Source of the DNA: Gordonia soli NBRC 108243
Lineage (GTDB): Bacteria; Actinomycetota; Actinomycetes; Mycobacteriales; Mycobacteriaceae
Assembly (NCBI RefSeq): GCF_000334455.1
Contig: NZ_BANX01000011.1
Coordinates: 393,186-457,185 of the forward strand
Reading direction: 5' to 3'
Length of the DNA stretch: 64,000 bases
Under the pieces are notes generated by a model, which worked only from the letters and a program-made list of their open reading frames with translations, was not told the origin of the DNA and did no database searches. A program made the position numbers and the translations under genes. How positions within the stretch are numbered: the stretch's first letter is position 1; each line of letters begins with the position of its first letter. Below are positions 32,526-45,007 of the stretch, piece by piece.

Positions 32526-33818
32526 TCAGTCGTCGCGCCGGCGACGCCCACCGCCGGCGCCACCGGACTGCCGCAGCTGACTCAGCAGTTCGGAGACGGG
32601 CAGTCCTGCCGAGTGCGCGCTGTCGACGTCCTCGTCCCGCCGCCGCCGGCGACCGGCCACCGAGGCATCGACGCTGCTCTCGTGCCTGCCGGGAGCGAAG
32701 GGGGTGGGGGTCTGATCCGGAGCCGCGTCGCCGGCGCCGGGCACGTCCGCGGCGTCATCGCCCGTCGCGACCCCGTTGGCGTCGCCACCGACCGCCGAAG
32801 GGGGTGCGGCCCACTGGTCGGTCGGGGCATCCTCGACCCACGGCTGGCGCGGTGCCTGCGGATACGGTCCGGCGTCGGGACGCTCGTGTTGACCCGACTG
32901 GCCCGACTGTGCCTGACCCGCGTGCGTGTGCCCCGCCTGCCCGGGAGCCGAATAGGCCACCCCGCCGTATTCGGGAGGGGTGAACGGTACCGATCCGGGA
33001 GCCGGCTCCACCGTCTCCACATCGGCCGGCGCCTGGTCGGCCGGAAGATCGCCTCGCTCGTCTGCAGCCGGATCCTCGGTGACGGTCGCGTCGATCGTGT
33101 CGTCAGCGGGCTGGGCGGCGGCTTGCGTTCCGTAGGGCCGGTAGCCGGGGTCGGGCACCTGGGCCGCGATCCGACCGGAGATCGGGACGTCGTCGGTGAC
33201 GATCGGGATGACCTCGGTCATCTCGTTGGGGTCCACACCTGCCGGGATGTGCCGACCGTTGTCGGCCGAGGGGGCGGTGGCGGCGAAATCGCGTGCGGCC
33301 AGGGTGCCGTCGTCGGGCGCGTCGAGGTGCTGACCGAGTCCGGAGGCGAGTTCCCGCAGCTTCTCATTGGGAAGTGCGGCGCGCTGCTCCGGAAGTGATT
33401 CTCCGAGAAGCAGTTCCAGGCTCGACCGAAGGGCGAGCACCTGTTGCTTCAGTTCCGCCAGTTGCTCGTTCGCCTCGGCGCCGACCTCTTTGCGGATGGT
33501 CGCCTCGACATCGAGTTCGTACTGACGCCGTGCGGCGATCTCGCGTTCGAGCTGTAATTCGTAGACCAGACGCAGATCCCGACTCTTGGCCTCCGCGCTG
33601 TCGGCCTGCCGACGGAAGCGCGTCACCAGGATCGCGCCGATCACCGCCGCCCACAGCGCGGCGATCACCGCCAGCGATCCGACGATCGAGAGCTTGTCGG
33701 TGAAGACCATCAGAATGCTGGCCACGAGGGCCAGCACGATCAGCAGCCCCAGCAACCACTGACCCACCGACCGACCGGCACGCCGACCTTCGGTGGAGCG
33801 GCCATTCGGGGTCGTCAT
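32526..33818 (-). CDS. membrane protein with long acidic/Pro-rich tail, Rv3604c-like
   Basis: A 430-aa protein equivalent in place to Rv3604c. Two membrane helices (about residues 19-40 and 43-66), then a charged coiled-coil-like stretch EAKSRDLRLVYELQLEREIAARRQYELDVEATIRKEVG (about 75-112), then about 250 residues of disordered Pro/Ala/Gln/Asp-rich sequence ending GGGRRRRDD. No enzymatic motif. It sits in the conserved panC-to-folK interval, so a cell-envelope or cytoplasmic scaffold role is possible but unknown. Confidence 0.8.
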   Translation of the reverse strand: MTTPNGRSTEGRRAGRSVGQWLLGLLIVLALVASILMVFTDKLSIVGSLAVIAALWAAVIGAILVTRFRRQADSAEAKSRDLRLVYELQLEREIAARRQYELDVEATIRKEVGAEANEQLAELKQQVLALRSSLELLLGESLPEQRAALPNEKLRELASGLGQHLDAPDDGTLAARDFAATAPSADNGRHIPAGVDPNEMTEVIPIVTDDVPISGRIAAQVPDPGYRPYGTQAAAQPADDTIDATVTEDPAADERGDLPADQAPADVETVEPAPGSVPFTPPEYGGVAYSAPGQAGHTHAGQAQSGQSGQHERPDAGPYPQAPRQPWVEDAPTDQWAAPPSAVGGDANGVATGDDAADVPGAGDAAPDQTPTPFAPGRHESSVDASVAGRRRRRDEDVDSAHSAGLPVSELLSQLRQSGGAGGGRRRRDD

Positions 33819-33884
33819 GTCCGTGAAGATACCTGCTGATGCACCAGGCGTCGGCCAACCGGGGACGGAGAGTCACGATTCGCC

Positions 33885-34409
33885 CTATGCATGTCCCGGA
33901 TGCCGTCCCCCGTTGTCGTCCGTCGGATCGTCGGGTGCGCGGCAGCAGTACTCCAGCCAGAGCGCCGCGCCGACGAGCAGCAACCCGCCGACGAGACCGA
34001 GGACGGCACCCGGCTTGTCGTGGTCGGCGGCGGCGAGATCCCGTTGGCTCCAGAGGAACAGCGCGAGCCCTGCCCACACACCGGTACCGAGCGCGCCGAG
34101 GATCGCCGACGCCTTCGCCAGCGCCAGCACGCGCGCAGCGGTGAGCGGATGCAATTGTCCGCGTGCCCGTCCGACATCTCGGGAGTCGACGCGCGAGCGG
34201 ACGATGAATGCGATGACCACCTCGAGGGCCGCCAATACATAGAGCACGAGACCGGCGAGGAGTGGCAGCGGCGGCAGATCACCGTAGTTGTACCGGACCA
34301 GGATCCATGCGATGACCGCGGTCACGACTGCGACGATCGCAAGGTCGCGCGGACGACTCGGGCCGAGTCCGGGCTTCTCGTCGTCCGACGGGGACCGTGA
34401 CGGTGTCAT
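33885..34409 (-). CDS. DUF3180 membrane protein
   Basis: A 174-aa protein of the DUF3180 family (Rv3605c in M. tuberculosis). Four membrane helices are evident at about residues 23-40, 49-68, 99-118 and 132-152, with a conserved [21 protein letters not shown] loop between the second pair. Function unknown; it is always linked to folK in this lineage and here overlaps folK (ATGA). Confidence 0.88.
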   Translation of the reverse strand: MTPSRSPSDDEKPGLGPSRPRDLAIVAVVTAVIAWILVRYNYGDLPPLPLLAGLVLYVLAALEVVIAFIVRSRVDSRDVGRARGQLHPLTAARVLALAKASAILGALGTGVWAGLALFLWSQRDLAAADHDKPGAVLGLVGGLLLVGAALWLEYCCRAPDDPTDDNGGRHPGHA

Positions 34410-34954
34410 GGGGTGTCCCGGTCGGACGACGAGTCCGCGGCAACGCCGGATCGGGTGGGGCCGAGTTCGGTCACCCCGTCGCGTTCATCCTCATCGAGGG
34501 CCGCGAGGAGGGCACTCACGCTGCGTACCCCGTCCGGCGTCCACAGCGTTGCGTCGGGATCTGCGGCCAGCCACGGGATCAGGACGAAGGCGCGCTGCGC
34601 GGCCCGGGGGTGCGGCAGCGTGAGCTCGGGATCGTCGTCGACGACCGTGGTCTGATCGATGTCGACGCTGATCACGTCGACGTCCAGAGTGCGTGGCCCC
34701 CAGCGGATCTCACGGGTCCGCTCGGCCTCGCGCTCGAGTTCGCGGCCGATGTCGAGCCAGTCACGCGGCGTGCGGTCCGCCTCGACGACGAGGGTGATGT
34801 TGTAGAAGTCGTCCTGTTCGACACCGCCCCACGGCGCGGTGACGTGAATCGGCGAGACCGCCACCACCTCGTCGCCGAACCGATCGACCACCGCGCGCAG
34901 ATGTGCGGCGCGATCTCCGACGTTTGAGCCGGCCGACAGCACGGCGCGACTCAT
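34406..34954 (-). CDS. folK: HPPK, folate biosynthesis pyrophosphokinase
   Basis: FolK (182 aa) transfers pyrophosphate from ATP to 6-hydroxymethyl-dihydropterin. [14 protein letters not shown] (about residues 7-20), [15 protein letters not shown] (about 80-94) and the signature [20 protein letters not shown] (about 110-129) are present. It overlaps folB upstream by 4 bp and DUF3180 downstream by 4 bp. Confidence 0.94.
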   Translation of the reverse strand: MSRAVLSAGSNVGDRAAHLRAVVDRFGDEVVAVSPIHVTAPWGGVEQDDFYNITLVVEADRTPRDWLDIGRELEREAERTREIRWGPRTLDVDVISVDIDQTTVVDDDPELTLPHPRAAQRAFVLIPWLAADPDATLWTPDGVRSVSALLAALDEDERDGVTELGPTRSGVAADSSSDRDTP

Positions 34955-35328
34955 CGGGCGCCCATCGACTTGCGCGACCGTCGGGTGACGACGGCGACGT
35001 CACCGAACGTCAGCGGGATGGGCGCAGACGGTTTGTGAAGGGTCACCTCGCAGGCGACGATCCGCTCGTCGCCCATCACCGCATCGGCGATCTCTGCGCC
35101 GACGGTCTCGATGAGATCGCGCGGTTCACCGGCCACGATGTCGTGTGCGGTCTGGGCGAGGGTGCCGTAGTCGACGGTGTCGGCCAGATCGTCGCTGGCG
35201 GCGGCCGCCCGCAGGTCGAGCCAGAGCGTGACGTCGACGACGAAGTCCTGGCCGTCACGACGTTCGTGATCGAAGACGCCGTGATTGCCACGGACCACCA
35301 GTCCGCGCAGTTCGATGCGATCGGTCAT
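34951..35328 (-). CDS. folB: dihydroneopterin aldolase
   Basis: FolB (125 aa) converts dihydroneopterin to hydroxymethyl-dihydropterin. The typical start [29 protein letters not shown] contains the catalytic/binding Glu-Arg region, and [31 protein letters not shown] follows. Overlaps folP and folK by 4 bp each, so the whole fol segment is translationally coupled. Confidence 0.94.
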   Translation of the reverse strand: MTDRIELRGLVVRGNHGVFDHERRDGQDFVVDVTLWLDLRAAAASDDLADTVDYGTLAQTAHDIVAGEPRDLIETVGAEIADAVMGDERIVACEVTLHKPSAPIPLTFGDVAVVTRRSRKSMGAR

Positions 35329-36269
35329 CGGCGATCACCGCCTCCATGGGCCGGGGTCGGGAGTGGGGCCGGTTGGTCGACGAGGCCGCGGGAGCCGCCC
35401 GCGCGCCAGGCGGATGCCACGGCGACCGCGTCCCGGCTGGCGGCCACGTCGTGGACGCGCACCCCCCACGCGCCGTTGATCGCCGACAACGCCGAGATCG
35501 CGGCGGTCGCGGTCTCCCGCCCCGCAGGTGGTCGGACCTCGTCGCCCTCGGCGAGCAGCGAGCCGAGGAACCGCTTGCGCGACGCACCCACCAGCACCGG
35601 GAACCCCAGTCCCACCAGGGTCGGCAGCGCGTGCAACAGCGCCCAGTTGTGCTCGGCGGTCTTCGCGAAGCCCAGGCCCGGGTCGAGGATGATCGCGTCG
35701 GGGTCGACCCCGGCGCGAACCGCGGCATCCACCTGCGCCAATAACTCGCCACTGACCTCGGCGACGACATCGCGATAACCGCCGACGTCGTCGACCCGAT
35801 GCGTGAACCGGGTGTCGGCGGACGGCGCCGCGACCGGCCGCCAGTGCATGAGAATCCAAGGCACGCGGGCTTCGGCGACGACGCGACCCATGTCGGGGTC
35901 GGCGCGCCCGCCCGAGACGTCGTTGACGATCTGCGCACCTGCGGCGATGGCTGCCGCGGCGACACTCGCTCGCATCGTGTCCACCGAGATGGTCGCGCCC
36001 GCGGCGGCCAATTCGGCGATCACCGGGGTGACTCGTTGCGCCTCGAGATCGGGATCGACGCGATCGGCACCCGGGCGGGTCGACTCGCCGCCGACGTCGA
36101 TGAGGTCGGCGCCGGCCGCGATCAGCTGCTGCCCGTGGGCGATGGCCGCATCTGGATCGAGATAGCGCCCACCGTCGGAGAACGAGTCGGCGGTGACGTT
36201 GATGACCCCCATCACCCGGGTCCGACCGGGGGCGGGAGGTGATGCGTACGTAGCGTTCTCGTCGCTCAC
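35325..36269 (-). CDS. folP: dihydropteroate synthase
   Basis: FolP (314 aa) condenses p-aminobenzoate with the pterin pyrophosphate and is the sulfonamide target. [25 protein letters not shown] (about residues 19-43), [17 protein letters not shown] (about 53-69), IVNDVSGG and [17 protein letters not shown] (about 195-211) are the standard motifs. GTG 36267-36269 lies 4 bp after the folE stop. The order folE-folP-folB-folK equals M. tuberculosis. Confidence 0.95.
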   Translation of the reverse strand: MSDENATYASPPAPGRTRVMGVINVTADSFSDGGRYLDPDAAIAHGQQLIAAGADLIDVGGESTRPGADRVDPDLEAQRVTPVIAELAAAGATISVDTMRASVAAAAIAAGAQIVNDVSGGRADPDMGRVVAEARVPWILMHWRPVAAPSADTRFTHRVDDVGGYRDVVAEVSGELLAQVDAAVRAGVDPDAIILDPGLGFAKTAEHNWALLHALPTLVGLGFPVLVGASRKRFLGSLLAEGDEVRPPAGRETATAAISALSAINGAWGVRVHDVAASRDAVAVASAWRAGGSRGLVDQPAPLPTPAHGGGDRR

Positions 36270-36273
36270 CGGG

Positions 36274-36897
36274 TCAGGGTCGCGAGATCAGGTCGAGGGC
36301 CTCGCCGCGCGAGACCGCGCTCGTCTTGAACAGCCCGCGCACCGCCGACGTGGTGGTCCGGGCCCCCGGCTTGCGGATGCCGCGCATCGCCATGCACAGG
36401 TGCTCTGCCTCGATCACGACGATCACGCCGCGCGGCTCGAGCCTGCGGACGATCGCGTCGGCGATCTGACTGGTGAGGCGCTCCTGCACCTGCGGTCGCT
36501 TGGCATACAGGTCGACCAGACGCGCCAGCTTCGACAACCCGGTGACCCGGCCGGACACACCGGGGATGTAGCCGACGTGCGCGACCCCGTGGAACGAGAC
36601 CAGGTGATGTTCGCAGGTCGAGTACATCGGGATGTCCTTGACCAGCACCAATTCGTCGTGGTTCTCGTCGAAGGTCGTCGCCAGGACGTCGTCGGGGTCG
36701 GTGTAGAGACCCGCGAAGACCTCACGGTAAGCGTTCGCGACGCGACTCGGGGTCCGGCGCAGACCCTCGCGGTCGGGGTCCTCGCCGACTGCGAGCAGCA
36801 GCTCACGGACCGCGGCCTCGGCACGTGCCTGGTCGAATCCCGACTCTTCGGTGTCCACGGCGGACTCACCGTCGTGGTCGGTCTCGCTGATGGTCAT
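36274..36897 (-). CDS. folE: GTP cyclohydrolase I
   Basis: FolE (207 aa) starts folate synthesis from GTP. The zinc and active-site motif [22 protein letters not shown] (about residues 95-116) and the later [17 protein letters not shown] with the third zinc Cys are intact. The N-terminus has about 25 extra acidic residues. 17 bp after the ftsH stop and 4 bp before folP. Confidence 0.95.
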   Translation of the reverse strand: MTISETDHDGESAVDTEESGFDQARAEAAVRELLLAVGEDPDREGLRRTPSRVANAYREVFAGLYTDPDDVLATTFDENHDELVLVKDIPMYSTCEHHLVSFHGVAHVGYIPGVSGRVTGLSKLARLVDLYAKRPQVQERLTSQIADAIVRRLEPRGVIVVIEAEHLCMAMRGIRKPGARTTTSAVRGLFKTSAVSRGEALDLISRP

Positions 36898-36914
36898 CGT
36901 CTCCCGATCTGCTC

Positions 36915-39359
<2,445 letters not shown>

Positions 39360-39586
39360 CCCAGTTTGGTGCGCACGGCCGATGGCGGAGCCCCCGCCGG
39401 TGCCGTGTCCACTGTCCTTCCCATCGACTTACTTGTAGAGGCTACCGGTCAACGTTCCGCCGGGTGAAACCGTTCCGATGGAGCCGGATGCGCAGGTCGC
39501 GCCCGGTGCGGACCCCGTCCCGCCGGGCCCGTGGTGGCGAGGTCGGCTGCGGGGGTTCGGCGGCGGCGAGGTCGGCGGCCGGCGGT

Positions 39587-40162
39587 TCAGTCGGAGTAGA
39601 CCGATGCGTGCAGCCTGCCGATGTAGGGCAGGTCGCGGTAACGCTCGGCGTAGTCGAGGCCGTATCCGACGACGAACTCGTTGGGGATGTCGAACCCGAC
39701 GTCGGCGACATCGACCGGGGATCGGACCGCCTCGGGCTTGCGCAGCAACGTGCACACCTGCAGCGACCGCGGCGACCGGGTGGCCAGGTTGCGCATCAGC
39801 CACGACAGGGTGAGTCCGGAGTCGATGATGTCCTCGACGATCAGCACATCGCGGTCGGCGATGTCGCGGTCGAGGTCCTTGAGGATGCGGACCACGCCCG
39901 ACGACGATGTGGCCGAGCCGTAGCTGGAGACCGCCATGAACTCCATCTGCGAGGGGATCGGCAGGGCGCGGGCGAAGTCGGTCATGAACATCACCGCCCC
40001 CTTGAGCACGCCGATCAACACGAGGTCGTCCTCGATGTCGGCGTAGCGGGCTGCGGCGGAATCGGCGAGCTCACGGATCCGGGTCTGGATCTGGTCCTGG
40101 GTGATCAGGACTGCCTCGATGTCGTCGCCGTAGGGGTCGGTGCGATCACTGTGGGGCTGCAC
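39587..40162 (-). CDS. hpt: hypoxanthine phosphoribosyltransferase
   Basis: A purine-salvage phosphoribosyltransferase of about 191 aa. [47 protein letters not shown] and the PRPP motif [17 protein letters not shown] are diagnostic, and the C-terminal [20 protein letters not shown] is family-typical. The frame is open to 40258, but the extra 32 residues do not resemble family N-termini. GTG 40160-40162 ([12 protein letters not shown]) is preferred, although its spacing to a GAGG is only 2 nt, so the start is uncertain. The 227-bp gap to ftsH has no gene I can support. Confidence 0.9.
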   Translation of the reverse strand: MQPHSDRTDPYGDDIEAVLITQDQIQTRIRELADSAAARYADIEDDLVLIGVLKGAVMFMTDFARALPIPSQMEFMAVSSYGSATSSSGVVRILKDLDRDIADRDVLIVEDIIDSGLTLSWLMRNLATRSPRSLQVCTLLRKPEAVRSPVDVADVGFDIPNEFVVGYGLDYAERYRDLPYIGRLHASVYSD

Positions 40163-40507
40163 GACCTCAAGCTTGTCACGTCCTCCCGACTGCGGGCAGC
40201 GGTGCCCCGATTCCAGCAATTCCCGCGCATAATCGCAGGTCGAAGCATTGCGCAACAATCGTTGTGGAGATTGCCCGCCGAATGATCACAAAAATGGAAT
40301 TCGCCCGGTTTGTTGAGTCTATAACACTCCGGTCACGAATGACGCCAGGTCGTCACACGCGTAACACAATTTGCTGATATCTATTCTTTTCTGTGAAACT
40401 CTGAGCATCCGGAACGCTGGGATCGGGATCGGCGGCACCTTCCGGAATCCTCTCCTGTCCAAATCGCATCCAGCCCCCTCTGTGATGCCGGTTCCGAAAG
40501 AGACTTC
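40163..40507. other. 345-bp intergenic region of lowered GC
   Basis: The gap between divergent hpt and the exported-protein gene. From about 40262 to 40420 the GC content is visibly lower than anywhere else in the window (for example ATAACACTCC, ACACAATTTGC, ATCTATTCTTTTCTGTG). No ORF with homology or strong hairpin was found. It probably carries the promoter of the exported protein and may be acquired or under nucleoid-protein control. Confidence 0.6.
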
Positions 40508-41212
40508 ATGCCTCCTGTCTCCCCCCGATTCGCACGCCGTTTTCGTGCTCTGACCTTTGTTTCCGTTGCAACCGCAGCGATCACGGCCTTTGCCGGCGTG
40601 GCCAATGCGGCGCCGGCACAGCCGGTCGAGGTCGGCCCGGTCCACTATTCCGTCACACAAACCGGCAGCGGCGTCAACCTGTCGGTATCGAATGGATCCA
40701 TCAGCCATAACGGACAGACACTGTCGATTCGCAATGCCGCGGGCGCCGAGGTCTATCGGATGCCGCTGAACTACCGGCTCGAAGATCGCCAGTTCCCGAT
40801 TGCGGCACGCGGTGCCAGTAATTCCGTTTCGTTGACCCCGGTTCGCGACGTTTCCCAGTCGACCACTGTCGACCGCGGAGAAGTCGAGCGCCTGCGCGGA
40901 ATTGCACGCACCCAGGTGGCTGCCCCGCAGACCCGCCAGGAGCGCGACGACCAGGCGCTCGGACGGCTGCAGCAGCAGTTGAGCCTCGGGATCACGGTGT
41001 CGACACTCATCGGTACAGGTCTCGGCGCCCTGGTCGGTGCAGTTGCCGGATGTGTCTTGGGAGTCGCACTGGGTTGCTTGCCCACCATCCCTATCGGGGC
41101 AACGATCGGTGGAATTGTCGGAACCAGCTTGGGTGGAGGTGGCACGCTCATCGCCGCGGCGATCCAGTACTTCAACACGATCAACTCGCCCTTCAAGCCG
41201 CCTCGCAGGTAG
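40508..41212 (+). CDS. exported protein with C-terminal glycine-rich membrane hairpin
   Basis: A 234-aa secreted or surface protein of unknown function. A signal peptide (residues 1-34) ends ANA-AP. A beta-rich region GPVHYSVTQTGSGVNLSVSNGSISHNGQTLSIRN follows (about 42-75), then a charged helix QTRQERDDQALGRLQQQLSLG, then two glycine-zipper hydrophobic segments (about 160-182 and 190-218). The last part could insert into a membrane or assemble. The layout resembles hypothetical exported proteins of Rhodococcus and Gordonia. Upstream DNA is AT-richer than its surroundings. Confidence 0.75.
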   Translation: MPPVSPRFARRFRALTFVSVATAAITAFAGVANAAPAQPVEVGPVHYSVTQTGSGVNLSVSNGSISHNGQTLSIRNAAGAEVYRMPLNYRLEDRQFPIAARGASNSVSLTPVRDVSQSTTVDRGEVERLRGIARTQVAAPQTRQERDDQALGRLQQQLSLGITVSTLIGTGLGALVGAVAGCVLGVALGCLPTIPIGATIGGIVGTSLGGGGTLIAAAIQYFNTINSPFKPPRR

Positions 41213-41235
41213 CCGACAGGCACGAGCAACTCACG

Positions 41236-41269
41236 ACGAGCCCGCCGACCATCTGGTCGGCGGGCTCGT
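41236..41269. terminator. bidirectional hairpin terminator
   Basis: A perfect 16-bp stem (41236-41251 with 41254-41269), about 24 bp after the exported-protein stop; loop effectively ATCT. It can also stop transcripts from the convergent tilS, which ends at 41399. Confidence 0.75.
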
Positions 41270-41398
41270 TGCCGTGGTGGCACGCCCGCCACCACGACCA
41301 AGTACTGCCGCCCAGCGCGATGCCGCGTGCACTATCCACACGACACCCCGCTCAGGTGCAGATTTTCGCCACCGCGGACCCCTCAGAGCAGATTGTGG

Positions 41399-42346
41399 TC
41401 AGCGCCCCCGCGGCCGACTGTCGACGACCAGCCGACCGTCGACGACCCGGACGACCAGCCGATGAGTCGGGTCGCCGCCGATCGCGACCTCTCCCCGACC
41501 GCCGGCCGTCAACGCGTCGACCGCGCCGACCACCGCCGACGTGGGTTCCGTCGCCCCGACCTCGCGCAGCCATCGCCGCAGCACCCGTGTCCAGATCGCC
41601 CGTGGCGCCGACATCAGATCGCCGACCGCGAGCGCCGACCCCGCTACCGCCTGTGTGAAGAGTTCCTCGGCGATCGCATCCAGCGCATCCAGGTCGTCGC
41701 GGAGTGCGTCTCCGGTTCGCGCCAGCGCCTCGGCGACACCACCGGCCAGGACGTCCTCGAGCAGCGGCAACGCCTCGGTGCGCACACGGACGCGGGTGAA
41801 GCGCAGATCGTCGTTGTGTGGATCGTGATGGGCCTCGATGCCCCAGGCCGCGCATGCTGCGCGGGTCGCCGACCGTCGGGTTCCCAGCAGGGGCCGACCC
41901 CACGGGGCGTTCCATCCGCGCATCCCGACGATCGATCGTCCGCCCGACCCCCGCGCCAGCCCGAGCAGCACGGTCTCGGCCTGGTCGTCGAGGGTGTGAC
42001 CGAGCAACACCGGCCGGTCGCCGCGCGCCGCCTCCAGTGCCGCGTAGCGGGCATCGCGCGCTGCCGCCTCCGGTCCGCCCGCATCCCCGACCACCACGCG
42101 GAGCACCTGTGCGCTCGCTCCGAGGGAACGCGCCCACTCCGCGGCGCGCGCGGCGACGTCGGCCGAGCCCTGCTGGAGACCGTGGTCGACGACGAGCGCC
42201 TCGACGGTCAGTCCCGCCCGCACGGCCGCGGCTGCCAGGGCCGACGAATCAGGGCCGCCGGACAGTCCGACGCAGACGTCGCGAGCGGTGAGATGACGGT
42301 CGGCGAAGTCGCCGACGGCCGCGATCAGAGCACGCGTCGGATCCAT
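41399..42346 (-). CDS. tilS: tRNA(Ile)-lysidine synthase
   Basis: TilS (315 aa) converts the wobble C of tRNA-Ile(CAU) to lysidine. The PP-loop motif LSGGPDSSALAA is at about residues 28-39, LLGHTLDDQAETVLLGLARGSG (about 114-135) and GWNAPWGRPLLGTRRS (about 142-157) follow. It lacks the extended C-terminal domains of E. coli TilS, as is normal for actinobacteria. Its start overlaps the metalloprotease gene by 22 bp. Confidence 0.93.
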   Translation of the reverse strand: MDPTRALIAAVGDFADRHLTARDVCVGLSGGPDSSALAAAAVRAGLTVEALVVDHGLQQGSADVAARAAEWARSLGASAQVLRVVVGDAGGPEAAARDARYAALEAARGDRPVLLGHTLDDQAETVLLGLARGSGGRSIVGMRGWNAPWGRPLLGTRRSATRAACAAWGIEAHHDPHNDDLRFTRVRVRTEALPLLEDVLAGGVAEALARTGDALRDDLDALDAIAEELFTQAVAGSALAVGDLMSAPRAIWTRVLRRWLREVGATEPTSAVVGAVDALTAGGRGEVAIGGDPTHRLVVRVVDGRLVVDSRPRGR

Positions 42347-43494
42347 GCGCGCGGCTCGTCGATCTCGGCGGGTCGCGGCATGGTGTCCGGCGACGACCAG
42401 ATGGCGTTGAACGACTCCATCCCGACGGTCGACACCACCTCGTCGACGAATGCCTTGCCTCGGATGTACTGCGCCAGTTTGGCATCCATACCGATGAGAG
42501 CACGGATGATGCGCTGCACCGGGTTACGCGGGCCGGTGCGCCGACGGTCGAAGGCGGCGCGGATGTTCTCGACGGTCGGCACGTGCGCCGGCCCGACCGC
42601 GTCCATCACGTGGTCGGCGTGACCCTCGAGCAGGGTGCCGAGCATCATCATGCGGGTCAACGCCTCGTACTGCTCCGGCGACTGCAGCAGCTGCATCGCG
42701 CCGATCACGCCCTTCTCGCGCGGACGGTCACCGTCGGGTCCCTTGATGGTGCCCTCACGCAACGCTCCGGTGATCCGACCGAGCATCTCGGAGGTCGACT
42801 CGTCGGCTTCGGCGGTCAGGACGGCGATGTTGTCGAGCATGTACTGCCGCAGCCAGGGGTTCGCGGAGAACTGCACGCGATGGGTGACCTCATGCAGGCA
42901 GACCCACAGGCGAAAGTCCGACGGAACCACCTTCAGGGCGCGCTCGACGGAGATGATGTTCGGCGCGACCACCATCAGCACGCCCGGGTCGCCGGTCTCC
43001 GGGTCGGGGGTGAACGGGTCGTACTGACCGAGGATCGCCGTGGACAGGAACGCGAGCAGCCCCCCGGCCTGCAGACCGCCGATCTTTCCCGAGATGCCCT
43101 GGCCGCCGTCGGCATCGCCTGCGCCGAGCATCGAACTCATCGACGTCGCCGCGGCATCGATCCATTCACGCCGGTCGAGGATGCGGGTGGTCGGGACGCG
43201 GAGACCGTCGGCCAGGCCGGTCACCTCGCGCACGGGCGCCTCCGCGCGGGACGCGGCGTCGGCGAGTTCGGCATGGGTGGCGCGCAGGGTGTAGGCGGTG
43301 GTCAGCGGCCCGGGTCGGCTGAGGCGCTTGCCGGTGGTCGCCGCCAGCGACCAGTCGATGCGCGCGCCGATGAGTTCCTGGTCGGCCCTGGCTTCGTCGG
43401 TTGCAGCCTCGTCGGTTGCGGCCCCGTCGTTTGCAGTCTCGTCGGTTGCAGTCTCGTCGATTGCAGACTGGTCGGTTGCAGGCTGATGGCTCAT
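42325..43494 (-). CDS. zinc-dependent metalloprotease, Rv3626c-like
   Basis: A 389-aa protein of the actinobacterial family annotated as zinc-dependent metalloprotease/hydrolase. The zinc motif is LHEVTHRVQF (HExxH, about residue 200), with a downstream LEGHADHVMDAVG that may supply the third ligand. ATG 43492-43494 overlaps the stop of the carboxypeptidase gene (ATGA), which decides among three in-frame ATGs. Residues about 5-35 are a TDE/ATD-rich tail encoded by a 15-bp tandem repeat (43394-43483), so this tail is probably variable between strains. Substrate unknown. Confidence 0.87.
   Translation of the reverse strand: MSHQPATDQSAIDETATDETANDGAATDEAATDEARADQELIGARIDWSLAATTGKRLSRPGPLTTAYTLRATHAELADAASRAEAPVREVTGLADGLRVPTTRILDRREWIDAAATSMSSMLGAGDADGGQGISGKIGGLQAGGLLAFLSTAILGQYDPFTPDPETGDPGVLMVVAPNIISVERALKVVPSDFRLWVCLHEVTHRVQFSANPWLRQYMLDNIAVLTAEADESTSEMLGRITGALREGTIKGPDGDRPREKGVIGAMQLLQSPEQYEALTRMMMLGTLLEGHADHVMDAVGPAHVPTVENIRAAFDRRRTGPRNPVQRIIRALIGMDAKLAQYIRGKAFVDEVVSTVGMESFNAIWSSPDTMPRPAEIDEPRAWIRRVL
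43394..43483. repeat. six 15-bp tandem repeats in the metalloprotease N-terminus
   Basis: Six units of the form TCGTCGGTTGCAGTC run without gaps from 43394 to 43483; units differ at one to four bases. They encode a repeated E/D-T/A-A-T/N-D pentapeptide on the minus strand. The 15-bp period keeps the frame. Confidence 0.88.
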
Positions 43495-44876
43495 CGACAT
43501 CCGCACTCCCTGAGTTCGCCCGCGACCGCATCCAGGGCGGTACGGGCATCCGCGGGCGAGGTGCCGCCGGACATCAGGGCGAAGGACAGCACCCGACCGT
43601 CGATGGTCTGGACTATCCCGGTCAACGAACTCACCCCGGTGAGGGTTCCCGTCTTGGCGCGGACCCAGCCGGCCCCCGGATTGGTCTTCGGATCGAAACG
43701 GTCGGCGAGTGTGCCGGTGCCACCCGCGATCGGCAGCCCGTCGAGCATCGGCCGCAACTTGGGTTGCGACGGTCCGCTGACACCGGCCATCAGTTTGTCG
43801 AGGACACCGGCGGGCACCTTGTTGGCATACGAGATGCCCGATGCGTCACGCATGGTGACGCCGGTGAGGTCCACTCCCGCGGTGCGCAGGGTCTGCTGAA
43901 TCGCATCGACGCCACCGGCCAGGGTGGCCGGACCTCCGCGTGCGATGGACAACTCCACCGACAGCGTCTCGGCCAGCACGTTGTCGCTGAACCGCATCAT
44001 GTCGTTCACGCGCGTCACCAACGGCGCCGACTCGACACTCGCGATCTGTCGCGCGCCGGCGGGAGTGCGTTCCTCGGTGACCGCGGTGTCGACGCCGAGC
44101 GCGGTCGCGAGCGCCCGGCCGGCGGCCAGCGCCGGTTCGTCGGTCCGCGGCGAGTACTCGTCGAGCGGTTCGAGTCGCGCGCCGTCGACCATCAGGGAGT
44201 CGATCGGTGCGATGTCGCCGCCGGCGATGTCCCGACGATCCCAGGTGCGGTCCATCGATGGTCCGGGGAAGGCGCTCGTGTCGACGGCCACCGATCGCAC
44301 CGGGACGCCCGAGCGCCGGATCTGGTCGACGAGGTCGGAGATCCGCGCCGGATCGGTGTAGAACGTCTCGGTGCCGGCCGGTTGCGCCGACAACGTGGGG
44401 TCACCCGCTCCCCTGATGATGATCTGACCGTCGGCGCCCTCGGCGACCGTGGTCGTCAGGCGTTTGTCGTGCGGCAGTGCGAGCAGAGCCGCCGACGCGG
44501 TGAGAATCTTGTCGTTGGATGCCGGGGTCCGGGGGGTCGATGCGTCGTCGGACCACAGGATCTGGCCGGTCAGCGAATCGGACACCTGGCCGCTGAGCTG
44601 ACCCAACGCCGGATTGCGCACCGATGCCGCGATGGCGCGGCGCACACCGGCCGCAGTCGGGGTCGGGGCATTGCCGACGACCGGCGCGATCTCCGGCGAG
44701 TAGCTGATGGCCGCCGGCCGCTCCGGGATTCCCGGCGGCAACTCGTCGGACTTGTCGAGGCGGAGCGCCACGACCACCGCGGCGACCGCCACGACGGCCA
44801 CCGTCAGGACCGACACGAGCGTCCACAGGATCAGTCGACGGGTCGGCCGGCGGCCAGATCTGCGCGTGGCGCCCAC
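43491..44876 (-). CDS. dacB: D-alanyl-D-alanine carboxypeptidase/endopeptidase (PBP4 family)
   Basis: A 461-aa peptidoglycan carboxypeptidase of class C (S13), equivalent to Rv3627c. An N-terminal membrane anchor covers about residues 15-38 after an Arg-rich start. The active-site motifs are SNDK (Ser-x-x-Lys) in [22 protein letters not shown] in [12 protein letters not shown] and KTG in [14 protein letters not shown] 44874-44876 with GGAGGT just upstream. First gene of the dac-metalloprotease-tilS chain, divergent from ppa. Confidence 0.92.
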   Translation of the reverse strand: MGATRRSGRRPTRRLILWTLVSVLTVAVVAVAAVVVALRLDKSDELPPGIPERPAAISYSPEIAPVVGNAPTPTAAGVRRAIAASVRNPALGQLSGQVSDSLTGQILWSDDASTPRTPASNDKILTASAALLALPHDKRLTTTVAEGADGQIIIRGAGDPTLSAQPAGTETFYTDPARISDLVDQIRRSGVPVRSVAVDTSAFPGPSMDRTWDRRDIAGGDIAPIDSLMVDGARLEPLDEYSPRTDEPALAAGRALATALGVDTAVTEERTPAGARQIASVESAPLVTRVNDMMRFSDNVLAETLSVELSIARGGPATLAGGVDAIQQTLRTAGVDLTGVTMRDASGISYANKVPAGVLDKLMAGVSGPSQPKLRPMLDGLPIAGGTGTLADRFDPKTNPGAGWVRAKTGTLTGVSSLTGIVQTIDGRVLSFALMSGGTSPADARTALDAVAGELRECGCR

Positions 44877-45007
44877 AGGACCTCCGGGTCAGTGTCTTAG
44901 GGGTTGTCCCCCTGACAGTATCGTTGAGGCGATCCGCGGCGCCGATGCAAGGTCGGTGCCGCATCACGAGCACCGCAGTACGTACCGACATCTCCCAGGA
45001 GGAACCC

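Noticed and set aside
39360..39586. Small ORFs between ftsH and hpt
   Set aside because: Open only because of high GC; no start signal or homology. The gap probably holds the ftsH promoter and hpt 3' region.
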